Positions 15,260 through 23,011 of a stretch of 47,446 nucleotides of DNA are shown here, piece after piece (the first letter of the stretch is position 1; each line of letters opens with the position of its first letter). Source of the stretch: Bacillota bacterium (lineage in GTDB: Bacteria > Bacillota > Clostridia > Christensenellales > UMGS416); NCBI GenBank assembly GCA_023422005.1, contig JAEZSC010000060.1, positions 1 through 47,446 of the forward strand. The letters are read 5' to 3'. A program made the translations under genes and the position numbers. The notes beneath the pieces are model-generated. The model made no database searches and was not told the origin of the DNA. It worked only from the letters and a program-made list of their open reading frames with translations.

Positions 15260-16032
15260 CCCCGGCGGCGCAAGCCGGCGAAGAATGCCGCGAAATCGAT
15301 GACACCTTCGCCGGGCTGCAGTATGGGGTGGAAGGCCGGCCTTCCGTCCTCACCCAGAGCGCAGTCACTCACATGCACATGGGCGATGTGCCCGCCTTCC
15401 CACAACCAGTCGGCTTCCAGCAGAGCATACAGAGCGCCGGCACTGTGCAGCAGGCGCGTGTCGGCGGTGAATCGGCAGCGCGGATAGGCATGTACGATCT
15501 GCCTGAGCCGTTCCATTAATGGCACACTGCGACACGGGAGGGTTTCCACGAGCAGCTCCACGCCGTACTCCTGGGCGATATCCAGCGCTTCTCCCAGCGC
15601 GTACAGCGCAGCGCTGAAGTTGTCGTCGCTGTGGGGCAAGCCCCACAGGTGCAGAACAGCCCGCGCCGCGCCCATGGCCTGCGCCAACGCGCAGTTGTCC
15701 CGCAGCAGCGCGTGGCCGGAGGAAATGCTCTCCGGTGTTCCTTCGCCGTAGCGCTCGCCCAGCCGTTTGGAAAGGTGAACGATGGGGAAGCGCACATTGC
15801 CGTCCCGGAGCAAAGGGCTTTCACGGGCGTCCTCGGCCTTCCACTGGGAATAGATCATCAGCTCATACCCTTCGCAGGCGATGGCCGGTGCCAGCGACCT
15901 CAGCCAGCCACTGTTCAATAGATTCGGCTGGTAGCCCAGCGCTCCGGTGGAGCACAGCACATGCAGGCCGGTCATGGCATTCATATTGTCGGTCCCATTC
16001 AGAAATTTCTCATTGCAATCCGTCAAATCCAT
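15142..16032 (-). CDS. Sugar phosphate isomerase/epimerase-like TIM barrel
   Basis: The 296 residues show the AP endonuclease family 2/xylose-isomerase-like barrel. Strand ends carry LLVETLPCR, RFTADTRLLHSAG and HVHVSDC, where Glu, Asp, His and His would bind a metal. RGYRGSVTLESP is the usual last strand. It probably interconverts a sugar or sugar acid, but the substrate is unknown. ATG 16032 follows GAGGCAGAGGG. It diverges from spoIIIAA, and its 3' end overlaps the DivIVA-like gene by 118 bases. Confidence 0.75.
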   Translation of the reverse strand: MDLTDCNEKFLNGTDNMNAMTGLHVLCSTGALGYQPNLLNSGWLRSLAPAIACEGYELMIYSQWKAEDARESPLLRDGNVRFPIVHLSKRLGERYGEGTPESISSGHALLRDNCALAQAMGAARAVLHLWGLPHSDDNFSAALYALGEALDIAQEYGVELLVETLPCRSVPLMERLRQIVHAYPRCRFTADTRLLHSAGALYALLEADWLWEGGHIAHVHVSDCALGEDGRPAFHPILQPGEGVIDFAAFFAGLRRRGYRGSVTLESPVPILAGGEPDDVALNRSLDAIREWLSPT

Positions 16033-16108
16033 GCCCTCTGCCTCTCAAAAGTTCACGCCGTTTGTATCACAGCCGAAGGCCGGTGTCAATGCCGGATATC
16101 CACTGTGA

Positions 16109-16136
16109 CATATTCATCCATCGCACCGCATAGTTT
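16109..16136 (+). promoter_or_regulatory. SigE-type sporulation promoter of spoIIIA
   Basis: CATATT (16109-16114), 14 bases, CATAGTTT (16129-16136) fits the SigE pattern (ATATT, 14, CATACAnT) and lies just before spoIIIAA, whose operon is under SigE in Bacillus. No good SigA boxes compete in the 121-base divergent gap 16033-16153. Confidence 0.6.
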
Positions 16137-16153
16137 CTTCCAGGGTGATGAAC

Positions 16154-17122
16154 ATGTACACGAGCTTCGCGGTTAACTGGCGCGATGACATCCTGCCACT
16201 GATGCCCGGCCGGGTTGCTGCGGCGCTGCGGGCGCTGCCCGCTGCGCTGGCTGACCGGCTGACAGAGGTACGTATGGGCGCGGGGCACCCGCTGACCGTG
16301 TGCGACTGCCAGAGAGACTGGTTCTTGGCCGGCGACGGGAAGAGCACCACGCCTTCCGGCGCGCTTACCTTGACCGCCGACGAAAGCCGTGATCTGCTGC
16401 AAAGCCTGACGCGCTATTCTGCCTATGCCTATGAGGAGGAGCTGCGCAACGGCTTTTTGACGCTGCGGGGCGGCTACCGTGTTGGTGTGGCCGGCCGTGC
16501 GGTGCTGCGGGGCGGGGCGCTCAGCGGTTTTGGGGCGGCCACCAGCTTCTGCATCCGCATCCCCAGAGAGCTGCGCGGCGTGGCCGCAGACCTCTACGGC
16601 GCTGTGCGTACGGCATATGGCATCCGCAACACGCTGGTCGTGTCCCCGCCGGGCATGGGCAAGACCACGCTGCTGCGGGACCTTACGCGCATGCTGAGCT
16701 GCGGCCACGCCGGGCACAGCGGCCTGCGCACCTGCGTCGTGGATGAGCGCAGCGAACTGGGCGGCGGGGAGCGCCGGTTCGATCTAGGCTGCCGCACCGA
16801 TGTACTGGATGGCTGCCCCAAGGCCCAGGGCATCCTGCTGGCGCTGCGCAGCCTTGGGCCGCAGCTGCTCGTGACCGACGAGATTGGACGCGCCGAGGAT
16901 GCCGTAGCGCTGCAAGAGGCGCTCAACTGCGGCGTGGGCGTGCTGGCCAGCGCCCACGGCGCCGGGTCGGACGATCTGCACAACCGGCCGGCGCTGCGCG
17001 CGTTGCTGGATGGCGGGTTCTTCGGGCTGTTCATCGTCCTGGATGGCAGCCGGGGTGTGGGCGGCGTAACGGCTGTGGTGCGCACAGGGGAGAATGCGCA
17101 GATGGCCGGAGGCGCCCGGTGA
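16154..17122 (+). CDS. spoIIIAA: Stage III sporulation protein AA (ATPase)
   Basis: SpoIIIAA is a type II/IV secretion-like ATPase of the mother-cell-to-forespore feeding channel. It has about 322 residues. Walker A is PPGMGKTT (P165 to T172), followed by VVDERSELGG and LLVTDEIGR (Walker B). The ATG at 16154 is preferred, with AGGGTG upstream; in-frame GTG 16145 and ATG 16148 are alternatives. GTGA overlaps with spoIIIAB. Confidence 0.95.
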   Translation: MYTSFAVNWRDDILPLMPGRVAAALRALPAALADRLTEVRMGAGHPLTVCDCQRDWFLAGDGKSTTPSGALTLTADESRDLLQSLTRYSAYAYEEELRNGFLTLRGGYRVGVAGRAVLRGGALSGFGAATSFCIRIPRELRGVAADLYGAVRTAYGIRNTLVVSPPGMGKTTLLRDLTRMLSCGHAGHSGLRTCVVDERSELGGGERRFDLGCRTDVLDGCPKAQGILLALRSLGPQLLVTDEIGRAEDAVALQEALNCGVGVLASAHGAGSDDLHNRPALRALLDGGFFGLFIVLDGSRGVGGVTAVVRTGENAQMAGGAR

Positions 17123-17655
17123 TCCCGCTGGATGGCCTGCGGCTGGCGTTGGCGGCGGCGGCGCTGGCGCTGGGTGTGTGGTTCGGGCGGGTGAAGGCTG
17201 CCAGGCTTGCGCGGCGGGCGGCGTCGCTGGCGGAACTCATGGAATTCACACGCCACCTGGAGGTGCAGATCCGAATGGGCGGTTTCGCGCTGCCCGACGC
17301 GCTGGGGGAGTGCGCAGCACGCTTCCAAGGCCGCTGGGTGGAGCGCTACGCCGGGGAGCTGGCGCGGCGCTACCATGCCCAGGAAAGCGCCCGGGGCCTG
17401 TGGCTGCGGGCGCTGGAAGCGCTGGATGGAGACGAGCCGGTATCGCTGGCCGGGGAGGACAAAGCCTTGATTGGCCTGTTTGGCGACCAACTGGCCGGCC
17501 ACGACCTGCGGGCCATCGCAGAGAACTTCACCTATCTGCACGAACGGCTGGCCGCGCGCATCGAAGCAGCCGAGCAGGAGAGCAAAGCAAAAGGCAAACT
17601 ATACCGCACGGTGGGTTCGTTGGCTGGACTGGCCTGCGCCATCGTCATCGCATAA
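17119..17655 (+). CDS. spoIIIAB: Stage III sporulation protein AB
   Basis: The 178-residue product has an N-terminal hydrophobic helix (about 6-22) and a GspF-like helical body with EFTRHLEVQIRMGGFALPDAL and ENFTYLHERLAARIEAAEQESKAKGKLYRTVGSLAGLA, typical of SpoIIIAB. It is predicted to be the inner platform protein of the SpoIIIA complex. The GTG start at 17119 overlaps the spoIIIAA stop. spoIIIAC follows after 13 bases. Confidence 0.92.
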   Translation: MIPLDGLRLALAAAALALGVWFGRVKAARLARRAASLAELMEFTRHLEVQIRMGGFALPDALGECAARFQGRWVERYAGELARRYHAQESARGLWLRALEALDGDEPVSLAGEDKALIGLFGDQLAGHDLRAIAENFTYLHERLAARIEAAEQESKAKGKLYRTVGSLAGLACAIVIA

Positions 17656-17668
17656 CGGAGGAGAGGCC

Positions 17669-17866
17669 ATGGACATCAACATGATCTTCAGGATCGCCGC
17701 AATCGGGATACTCGTGACGATACTCAACCAGGTGCTCATGCGCTCCGGCCGCGAAGAGATGGCCATGATGACGACGCTGACCGGTCTGGTCATCGTGCTG
17801 TTCATGGTCATAGACCTGATCAACAAGCTGTTTCAAAACGTGCGCAACGTGTTCCAATTCCAATGA
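17669..17866 (+). CDS. spoIIIAC: Stage III sporulation protein AC
   Basis: This is a 65-residue protein with two membrane helices (about 5-22 and 35-55). MDINMIFRIAAIGILVTILNQVL and the GREEMA linker are characteristic of SpoIIIAC, which sits with AD in the channel membrane. The ATG at 17669 follows GGAGGAGAGGCC. Longer in-frame reading upstream belongs to spoIIIAB DNA and is rejected. Confidence 0.93.
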   Translation: MDINMIFRIAAIGILVTILNQVLMRSGREEMAMMTTLTGLVIVLFMVIDLINKLFQNVRNVFQFQ

Positions 17867-17881
17867 ACCGGGGAGCGAAGC

Positions 17882-18268
17882 ATGGACATCCTGCGGATTG
17901 TGGCGCTGGGCCTGCTGGCGGCGGCGCTGTGCGTGCTGATTCGGCAATACCGCCCGGAGCTGGCGATGCAGATTTCAATCGCGCTGGGCGTGGCGGTGTT
18001 CCTGTTATTAAGCGCTCAGTTGAGCGGCATCACCCAAGTGCTGCAGGCCATGTTCAACCGCGCCGGCATCCATCAGGAGTATTTCCTGATCCTGCTCAAG
18101 GCCACCGGCGTTGCCTTTGTGACCGAGTTTACCGCGCAAACCTGCCGCGATGCCGGTGAGGGGGGAGTCGCACAGAAGATGGAGATCGCAGGCAAGGTGC
18201 TGATCGTTTTTCTGGCGCTGCCGGTGCTCACAACGATGATGCAGCAACTGCTGGAGATGGCACAATGA
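17882..18268 (+). CDS. spoIIIAD: Stage III sporulation protein AD
   Basis: The 128 residues carry three to four membrane helices. The N-terminal MDILRIVALGLLAAALCVLIRQYRPE and the FVTEFTAQTCRDAGEG segment are family marks. It belongs to the SpoIIIA feeding-tube complex that supplies the forespore during engulfment. The ribosome site is GGGGAGCGAAGC. ATGA overlaps spoIIIAE. Confidence 0.93.
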   Translation: MDILRIVALGLLAAALCVLIRQYRPELAMQISIALGVAVFLLLSAQLSGITQVLQAMFNRAGIHQEYFLILLKATGVAFVTEFTAQTCRDAGEGGVAQKMEIAGKVLIVFLALPVLTTMMQQLLEMAQ

Positions 18269-19449
18269 GCGTGCGTAAAGTGGCCGTGCTGCTGGCAATC
18301 CTGCTGGCGCTGATCGCACCGCGCGCCCAGGCCGCGCCGCCCGGCGGCGACGAGCTGCAGGAGAAGATGGACAGCGAAATTGAGCGCCTGCTGCAGGGTC
18401 TGGACGTGAGCGCCCTTCAAGGTGAGCTGGACCGCCTGGGCGTGCAGCCGGAGGCCTTCGCGTCGGTCAAGAACCTCGTGGGCCAGCTGGCCACGGGGCA
18501 GTTCCGCTTTATGGGCGCCGACATCCTGCAGTTTGCCGCCGACAGCCTGAACCAGCCGCTGAAAAACGCAGCCGTGCTCTTCGCGGAGCTCGTGCTGCTG
18601 CTGGTCGTCAGCGGCCTGCTCTCGCAGCTGATGACCAGCTTCAGTTCCGAGGGCGCGGCCAAGATCGCCAACCTGACGGTGTACGCGGCGGCCGCGCTGC
18701 TGGTGTTCCACGCGCTGCGCGACGCCATCGCCTTGGCTCAGAACGCCATCAACAGCCTGCTCAACGTGTCGCAGGCGGCCTTCCCGGTGCTGAGCGTGCT
18801 GCTGACGGCCACCGGCGGCATGGCCAGCTCCGCCGTGCTCACGCCGGCCTATGCCTTCGCCGTGGAATCGGCGGCGTGGATGACGCGGGAACTGCTGATC
18901 CCGGCGGCGGTGTTCGGCAGCGTGCTGGCCATCGCCGGCAACATGACCGGCAAAAGCCTGTTGGGCGATTTCGGCAGCCTGATGCGCAACGGCAGCGTGT
19001 GGATTGCCGGGGCGGTCATGACGGTGTTCGTGGCCATCTCGTCCATACAGAGCTCTGCTGCCGTGAGCTACGACGGCATCTCCTTCCGCGCTGCCAAATA
19101 CGCCATCGACAGCATGATCCCCTATGTGGGCGGCATGTTCTCCGACCTGGCGGACACCTTCGTGGGCTGCTCGCTGCTGGTGCGCAATGCCGTGGGCCTG
19201 GCGGCGCTCTTAAGCCTGCTGCTGGTGCTGGCGCCGCCGCTTTTCACAGTGTTGAGCTCCTGGCTGGCCTTCAGGCTGGCTGGGGCTGCCGCCAGCGCGT
19301 TGGAGAGCAAGCAGTTGAGCGCCGTGTTCCAGGAATCCGCCAAGGTGTTGGTGCTGCTGTGCGTGGTTATGCTGATGGCCTTCGCGATGCTCTTCATCCT
19401 CACGACGATCACGATCAACGCCGGCAACTCCATACTGGCCATGAGGTGA
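18265..19449 (+). CDS. spoIIIAE: Stage III sporulation protein AE
   Basis: The 394-residue polytopic membrane protein of the SpoIIIA complex has an N-terminal signal peptide ending near AQAAPPGGDE, followed by a soluble amphipathic segment (about 30-95). About seven to eight hydrophobic helices follow from residue 95 on. The pattern and length are those of SpoIIIAE. It starts inside the spoIIIAD stop and ends 3 bases before spoIIIAF. Confidence 0.93.
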   Translation: MSVRKVAVLLAILLALIAPRAQAAPPGGDELQEKMDSEIERLLQGLDVSALQGELDRLGVQPEAFASVKNLVGQLATGQFRFMGADILQFAADSLNQPLKNAAVLFAELVLLLVVSGLLSQLMTSFSSEGAAKIANLTVYAAAALLVFHALRDAIALAQNAINSLLNVSQAAFPVLSVLLTATGGMASSAVLTPAYAFAVESAAWMTRELLIPAAVFGSVLAIAGNMTGKSLLGDFGSLMRNGSVWIAGAVMTVFVAISSIQSSAAVSYDGISFRAAKYAIDSMIPYVGGMFSDLADTFVGCSLLVRNAVGLAALLSLLLVLAPPLFTVLSSWLAFRLAGAAASALESKQLSAVFQESAKVLVLLCVVMLMAFAMLFILTTITINAGNSILAMR

Positions 19450-19452
19450 GAG

Positions 19453-19758
19453 ATGTCCGAGCTTTTGAGCGCCGTATGCTGCACGCTGATGATATTGGCC
19501 TTCGCCCAGGTGATCGTGGAGGCCGTGCTGCCCGAAGGGGGCACGCGGCGCTTCGTCGTGTTCATCATGGGGCTCATCACCGTGGCGGTGATCGCGGGTT
19601 TCCTGGTGGATGGCAGCCGGGCGCTGCGAGGCGCCACGGCCTCCGGCCTGCTGCGGGTGCCCAATGCGCGGCAACAGGAGGAGCAGCCAGCGGCGGAGGC
19701 GGCGGGGAAGAACCCCTATGAGAACTACATCCAGAAGTTGATTGATCAGTGGAAGTGA
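19453..19758 (+). CDS. spoIIIAF: Stage III sporulation protein AF, short form
   Basis: The two N-terminal membrane helices (about 5-27 and 33-52), with VLPEGGTRRFVVFIMGLITVAVI between and across them, identify SpoIIIAF. The protein has 101 residues. Bacillus SpoIIIAF is about twice as long with a soluble ring-type domain, most of which is missing here: only a polar tail ending NYIQKLIDQWK remains. No spoIIIAG or spoIIIAH follows. The operon ends at a hairpin. No frameshift trace was seen in the bases after the stop. Confidence 0.8.
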   Translation: MSELLSAVCCTLMILAFAQVIVEAVLPEGGTRRFVVFIMGLITVAVIAGFLVDGSRALRGATASGLLRVPNARQQEEQPAAEAAGKNPYENYIQKLIDQWK

Positions 19759-19765
19759 AAAGAGA

Positions 19766-19800
19766 GAAGCGTCCGCTCACGGGGAGCAGACGCCTTCTTC
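19766..19800. terminator. Bidirectional hairpin between spoIIIAF and the small convergent gene
   Basis: GAAGCGTC (19766-19773) pairs with GACGCCTTC (19789-19797) with one bulge. GCTC/GAGC (19775-19778/19784-19787) extends it. The T tract is short, so termination strength is uncertain. Confidence 0.45.
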
Positions 19801-19809
19801 AAATGCTTC

Positions 19810-19962
19810 TCACAAAGGTTTGGCCTTTTCTTTGCCGCTCTTGGCCTTGCCCTGGATCTCCGGCACCGGCGGCTGGTCGTTCTTGGGGATGTGCAGTTTC
19901 CTGTTGCTCTCCGTTCCGTGGGGTTCCTTGGGATCCGGTCTTCTCATGCCTGCCTTGGCCAC
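19810..19962 (-). CDS. Conserved small basic protein, unknown function
   Basis: This is a 50-residue protein from GTG 19962, or 52 residues from ATG 19968. GGAGG lies 7 bases from the GTG but only 2 from the ATG, so the GTG is favoured. The sequence MRRPDPKEPHGTESNRKLH followed by a PPVPEIQGKAKSGKEKA tail looks like a short protein I have seen in sporulating clostridia, but I know no function. It is Lys/Pro-rich with no membrane segment. Its position next to spoIIIAF hints at sporulation, which is inference. Confidence 0.55.
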   Translation of the reverse strand: MAKAGMRRPDPKEPHGTESNRKLHIPKNDQPPVPEIQGKAKSGKEKAKPL

Positions 19963-20023
19963 ACGCATCACCTCCGTGATAGTGTGATAAGCAATGGGAG
20001 AACTATACCGGCTAAAGTACTTT

Positions 20024-21046
20024 TTAAAGCTTGATGACTGCCCCGTGCCGGTCCGCCGAATCCACCTCGGCCAGGGCAATGGCAATGGTATCGCGGGTGC
20101 TCTCGGGCGCGCAGCGCGGCACCTCGCCGCCGGTGCGCAGAGCGTCGGTGAAGGCCACGATCTCGCGGTAGTAGCCGTCGTCGCGGGGCAGCTCCGGCTC
20201 AATGGCCGGGCCGTCGGCCGGGCACACCCGCAGCTTGCCGTGGGAGAAGAACACGTTGCCCTGGCGGAAGTTCACGCGGAACAGCATGTCGAAGCCCCAT
20301 TCGCCGCCGATGGTCCAATCGTCCTCGGCGCACACGACCTTGCCGTCTGCATAGTGATACTGGGTGGACACAGCGTCATAGCCGGAGCCCTCGATCACGT
20401 TGACGGCGCGGGTGCTCACGGCATCCGGCACGCCGAAGAGGTGGTTGATCATGTCCACATCGTGCACATGCTGATCCAGCAGGCAGCCGCCGCTGCGCTC
20501 GTCGTTGAGCAGCCAGTTTTCCCAGGACCAACGGGGCGTGTCGCCGCCGCGGAAGAAATATGCCGATGTGACCGCGCCATAACGGCCGCTGTCCACGCAT
20601 TCCTTCAGGTATTCGTAGGCCGGCCAGAAGCGCAGGCACTGGGCCACCATCAGGCGCTTGCCGGTGGCGCGGGCGGTGTCGATCATCTGTTCGCACTGCT
20701 CCAGCGTGCGGGCCATGGGTTTCTCGCACAGCACGTGGCAGCCAGCTTCCATGGCGGCCACGGCGGCTTGGGAGTGCAGGAATGTGGGCAGCGCGATGTC
20801 CACGTAATCCAGCTGCTCCTTTTGCAGCATCTCGTTGTAGTCCAGATAGCGCGCGTAGGGGGCGGTGTTGCAGGCGGTGCCGGTGTCCATGTTGCCGGTC
20901 ACAATGTCGCGGCCCTCCAGCTTGCTGGGCACGATGTCACACACAGCCACGAGCTTCACGTCGGAGCCTTCCCGCGCCAGGCGCTCATATACGGCCAAAT
21001 GGCCGCGGCCCATGACGCCCAATCCGATCAAACCAACCCGAATCAT
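20024..21046 (-). CDS. Gfo/Idh/MocA family oxidoreductase
   Basis: The 340-residue NAD(P)-dependent dehydrogenase starts IRVGLIGLGVMGRGHLAVYERL, a Rossmann GxGxxG fold, and carries the CEKPMART motif that places the catalytic lysine. The C-terminal sheet domain has GGCLLDQHVHDVDMINHLFG, the usual active-site Asp-His region. Substrates in this family are sugars, inositols or glycosides. ATG 21046 follows AGGAGGAAACGC. It is 28 bases downstream of the epimerase on the same strand, a likely two-gene operon for sugar oxidation and isomerisation. Confidence 0.85.
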   Translation of the reverse strand: MIRVGLIGLGVMGRGHLAVYERLAREGSDVKLVAVCDIVPSKLEGRDIVTGNMDTGTACNTAPYARYLDYNEMLQKEQLDYVDIALPTFLHSQAAVAAMEAGCHVLCEKPMARTLEQCEQMIDTARATGKRLMVAQCLRFWPAYEYLKECVDSGRYGAVTSAYFFRGGDTPRWSWENWLLNDERSGGCLLDQHVHDVDMINHLFGVPDAVSTRAVNVIEGSGYDAVSTQYHYADGKVVCAEDDWTIGGEWGFDMLFRVNFRQGNVFFSHGKLRVCPADGPAIEPELPRDDGYYREIVAFTDALRTGGEVPRCAPESTRDTIAIALAEVDSADRHGAVIKL

Positions 21047-21074
21047 AGCGTTTCCTCCTGTAATGGTATCATTT

Positions 21075-21905
21075 TTACAGCTTGAGTATGCGGTCCATTG
21101 CCGCGGAGGTGTTGTATACGATCTGGTCCGCCGCGTGGCGGTAGCCACCCATCTCCGCGGTCAGGTAGCCGTCGTAGCCCGCGGCGCGCAGCGCAGCCAT
21201 CACGGCAGCCCAGTTGACATCGCCGGCCAGCAGGTCGCAGAATCCTGCCAGCGTGCCCACGTCGCGCTTGAAGTCCTTGATGTGCACGCGGGCGATGCGG
21301 CTGCCCAGGATGTCGATCCATTGCTCAGGATAGCCGAAGAGCAGCACGTTGCCCACGTCAAAATATGCCTGCACGAAGGGAGAGTTGGCCGCGTCTACAA
21401 AGGCGCGCATCTCGAGAGGGGAAAGCAAGAACTTGTTCCATACATTCTCCACGGCCAGCACGACACCGCAGGCGCGGGCATGGGGCTCGGCCTTAGTGAC
21501 AAACTCCATGGCCCGGTCCCAAGCGGCGTCATAGCGCACCTGCGGGCCGTTGGATGCGTCCTGCACGACGCCGGGCACCACGAGAATGGCCCCCACGCCC
21601 AGCAGCGCCGCGGCCTCCAATTGGCGGCGCACCAGGTCCAGCGCCCGGGCGCGTACGGCGGGGTCGTCATGGGTGGGCGGCGCGCCCCAATACACGCCGG
21701 CGGAAAGCGACGAGAGTTCCACGCCCTTGTCCTGCGCCATGGCCCGCGCGGCCAGCCATTCGCTGTCGGGGCTTTCCATGCTCAAGTTGCCGCTGGCCGA
21801 AAAGTTAGGCTCCACCGCGGAAAAGCCCGCCTTTACGGCAGTGTCCAGGCATTGCTCCAGGGTGAAATCGCCGGGGAAAGACCATAGATTGATGCACTTC
21901 TTCAT
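21075..21905 (-). CDS. Sugar phosphate isomerase/epimerase (TIM barrel)
   Basis: The 276 residues from ATG 21905 follow AGGAGGCTGTAC. They form a xylose-isomerase-like barrel. Metal ligands are suggested by VVLAVENVWNKFL (Glu), AYFDVGNVLLFGYPEQWI (Asp and the following turn), ARVHIKDFKRD (His, Asp) and YLTAEMGGY (Glu). This set matches inosose/hexulose epimerase-like enzymes. It pairs with the downstream Gfo/Idh dehydrogenase, an arrangement common in inositol and sugar-acid catabolism. The exact substrate is unknown. Confidence 0.82.
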   Translation of the reverse strand: MKKCINLWSFPGDFTLEQCLDTAVKAGFSAVEPNFSASGNLSMESPDSEWLAARAMAQDKGVELSSLSAGVYWGAPPTHDDPAVRARALDLVRRQLEAAALLGVGAILVVPGVVQDASNGPQVRYDAAWDRAMEFVTKAEPHARACGVVLAVENVWNKFLLSPLEMRAFVDAANSPFVQAYFDVGNVLLFGYPEQWIDILGSRIARVHIKDFKRDVGTLAGFCDLLAGDVNWAAVMAALRAAGYDGYLTAEMGGYRHAADQIVYNTSAAMDRILKL

Positions 21906-21938
21906 GTACAGCCTCCTGATCCAATGGTATGTACCAGC

Positions 21939-21944
21939 ATTATA
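21939..21944 (-). promoter_or_regulatory. Candidate -10 box for the epimerase-dehydrogenase pair
   Basis: On the minus strand TATAAT occupies 21944-21939, about 35 bases before the ATG. No good -35 box is found 17 bases upstream, so activation by a regulator is possible. Confidence 0.35.
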
Positions 21945-22021
21945 CAGCAAAATGAAGATGGGTACTGTTGATTTTTATACTTCTTTCCAGCTAAGGGCGT
22001 AAAACGTTTCGTTCTCATCGG

Positions 22022-22050
22022 TTGCAACCCGACTGTCAGGATGGTAGAAT
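22022..22050 (+). promoter_or_regulatory. Promoter of the aldo/keto reductase gene
   Basis: TTGCAA (22022-22027), 17 bases, TAGAAT (22045-22050). The expected start is about 30 bases before the ATG at 22088. Confidence 0.55.
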
Positions 22051-22087
22051 TCTGCTGACATGTCTATATCATCCATGGAGGATCACA

Positions 22088-22999
22088 ATGAAGACAATAT
22101 CAATCGGCGGCATGAAGGCGTCAGAGATTTCATTGGGCTGCATGCGCATCAGCGGCCTGGAGGGCAAGGACGCCGTCGCGCTGCTGGAATGCGCGCTGCG
22201 CGAGGGCGTCAATTTCTTCGACCACGCGGACATCTACGGCGGCGGCCGTTCGGAAGAGATGTTCGCCCAGGCCGTGGCGGACATGGGCCTGCCCCGGGAA
22301 AGCCTGCTGATACAGAGCAAGTGCGGCATCCGCAATGGCATGTTCGATTTCTCCCGCGAGCACATCCTGGAAGCGGTGGAAGGCAGCCTGAAGCGCCTGC
22401 GCACCGATTATCTGGACGCGCTGCTGCTGCACCGGCCGGACACGCTGATGGAGCCCGATGAGATTGCCGAGGCCTTCCAGACGCTGCAGGCCCAGGGCAA
22501 GGTGCGCGCCTTCGGCGTGAGCAACTGCAACCCCATGCAGATGGAGCTGATCGGAAGCGGTTTGCCCCAGAAGCTGCTGATCAACCAGCTGCAGCTGAGC
22601 CTGACCAACACAGGAATGATCGATTCCGGCCTCAATGTCAACATGAAGATCGACCATTCCATCGACCGTGACGGCTCCATACTGGAATACTGCCGGCTTA
22701 AGGGCGTCACAATACAGCCCTGGTCGCCGTTCCAGTATGGCTTCTTCGAAGGCGCCTTCCTGGGCAGCCCCAAATTCCAGCCGCTCAACAGCCGGATAGA
22801 TGAGCTGGCATCGGAGTTCGGCGTGCAGCCCGAGGCCATCGCCATCGCGTGGCTGCTGCGCCACCCTGCCCGCATGCAGCCCATCGTGGGCACCACGAAC
22901 CCTGCGCGCCTGGCGGCCATCTGCGGCGCTTCACAGGTCACTTTGAGCCGTGAACAGTGGTATTCGCTGTATCTGGCTGCCGGCAACCAACTTCCCTGA
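22088..22999 (+). CDS. Aldo/keto reductase (YdhF-like)
   Basis: The 303-residue NADPH-dependent reductase has the full catalytic tetrad: Asp and Tyr in FFDHADIYGGGRSEE, Lys in LIQSKCGI and His in ALLLHRPD. GVSNCNP and the C-terminal PIVGTTNPARL nucleotide-binding segment are present. The closest memory is the E. coli YdhF type. ATG 22088 follows ATGGAGGATCACA. It diverges from the epimerase-dehydrogenase pair and likely reduces a sugar carbonyl. The substrate is unknown. Confidence 0.87.
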   Translation: MKTISIGGMKASEISLGCMRISGLEGKDAVALLECALREGVNFFDHADIYGGGRSEEMFAQAVADMGLPRESLLIQSKCGIRNGMFDFSREHILEAVEGSLKRLRTDYLDALLLHRPDTLMEPDEIAEAFQTLQAQGKVRAFGVSNCNPMQMELIGSGLPQKLLINQLQLSLTNTGMIDSGLNVNMKIDHSIDRDGSILEYCRLKGVTIQPWSPFQYGFFEGAFLGSPKFQPLNSRIDELASEFGVQPEAIAIAWLLRHPARMQPIVGTTNPARLAAICGASQVTLSREQWYSLYLAAGNQLP

Positions 23000-23011
23000 T
23001 GAGACAGGCCG

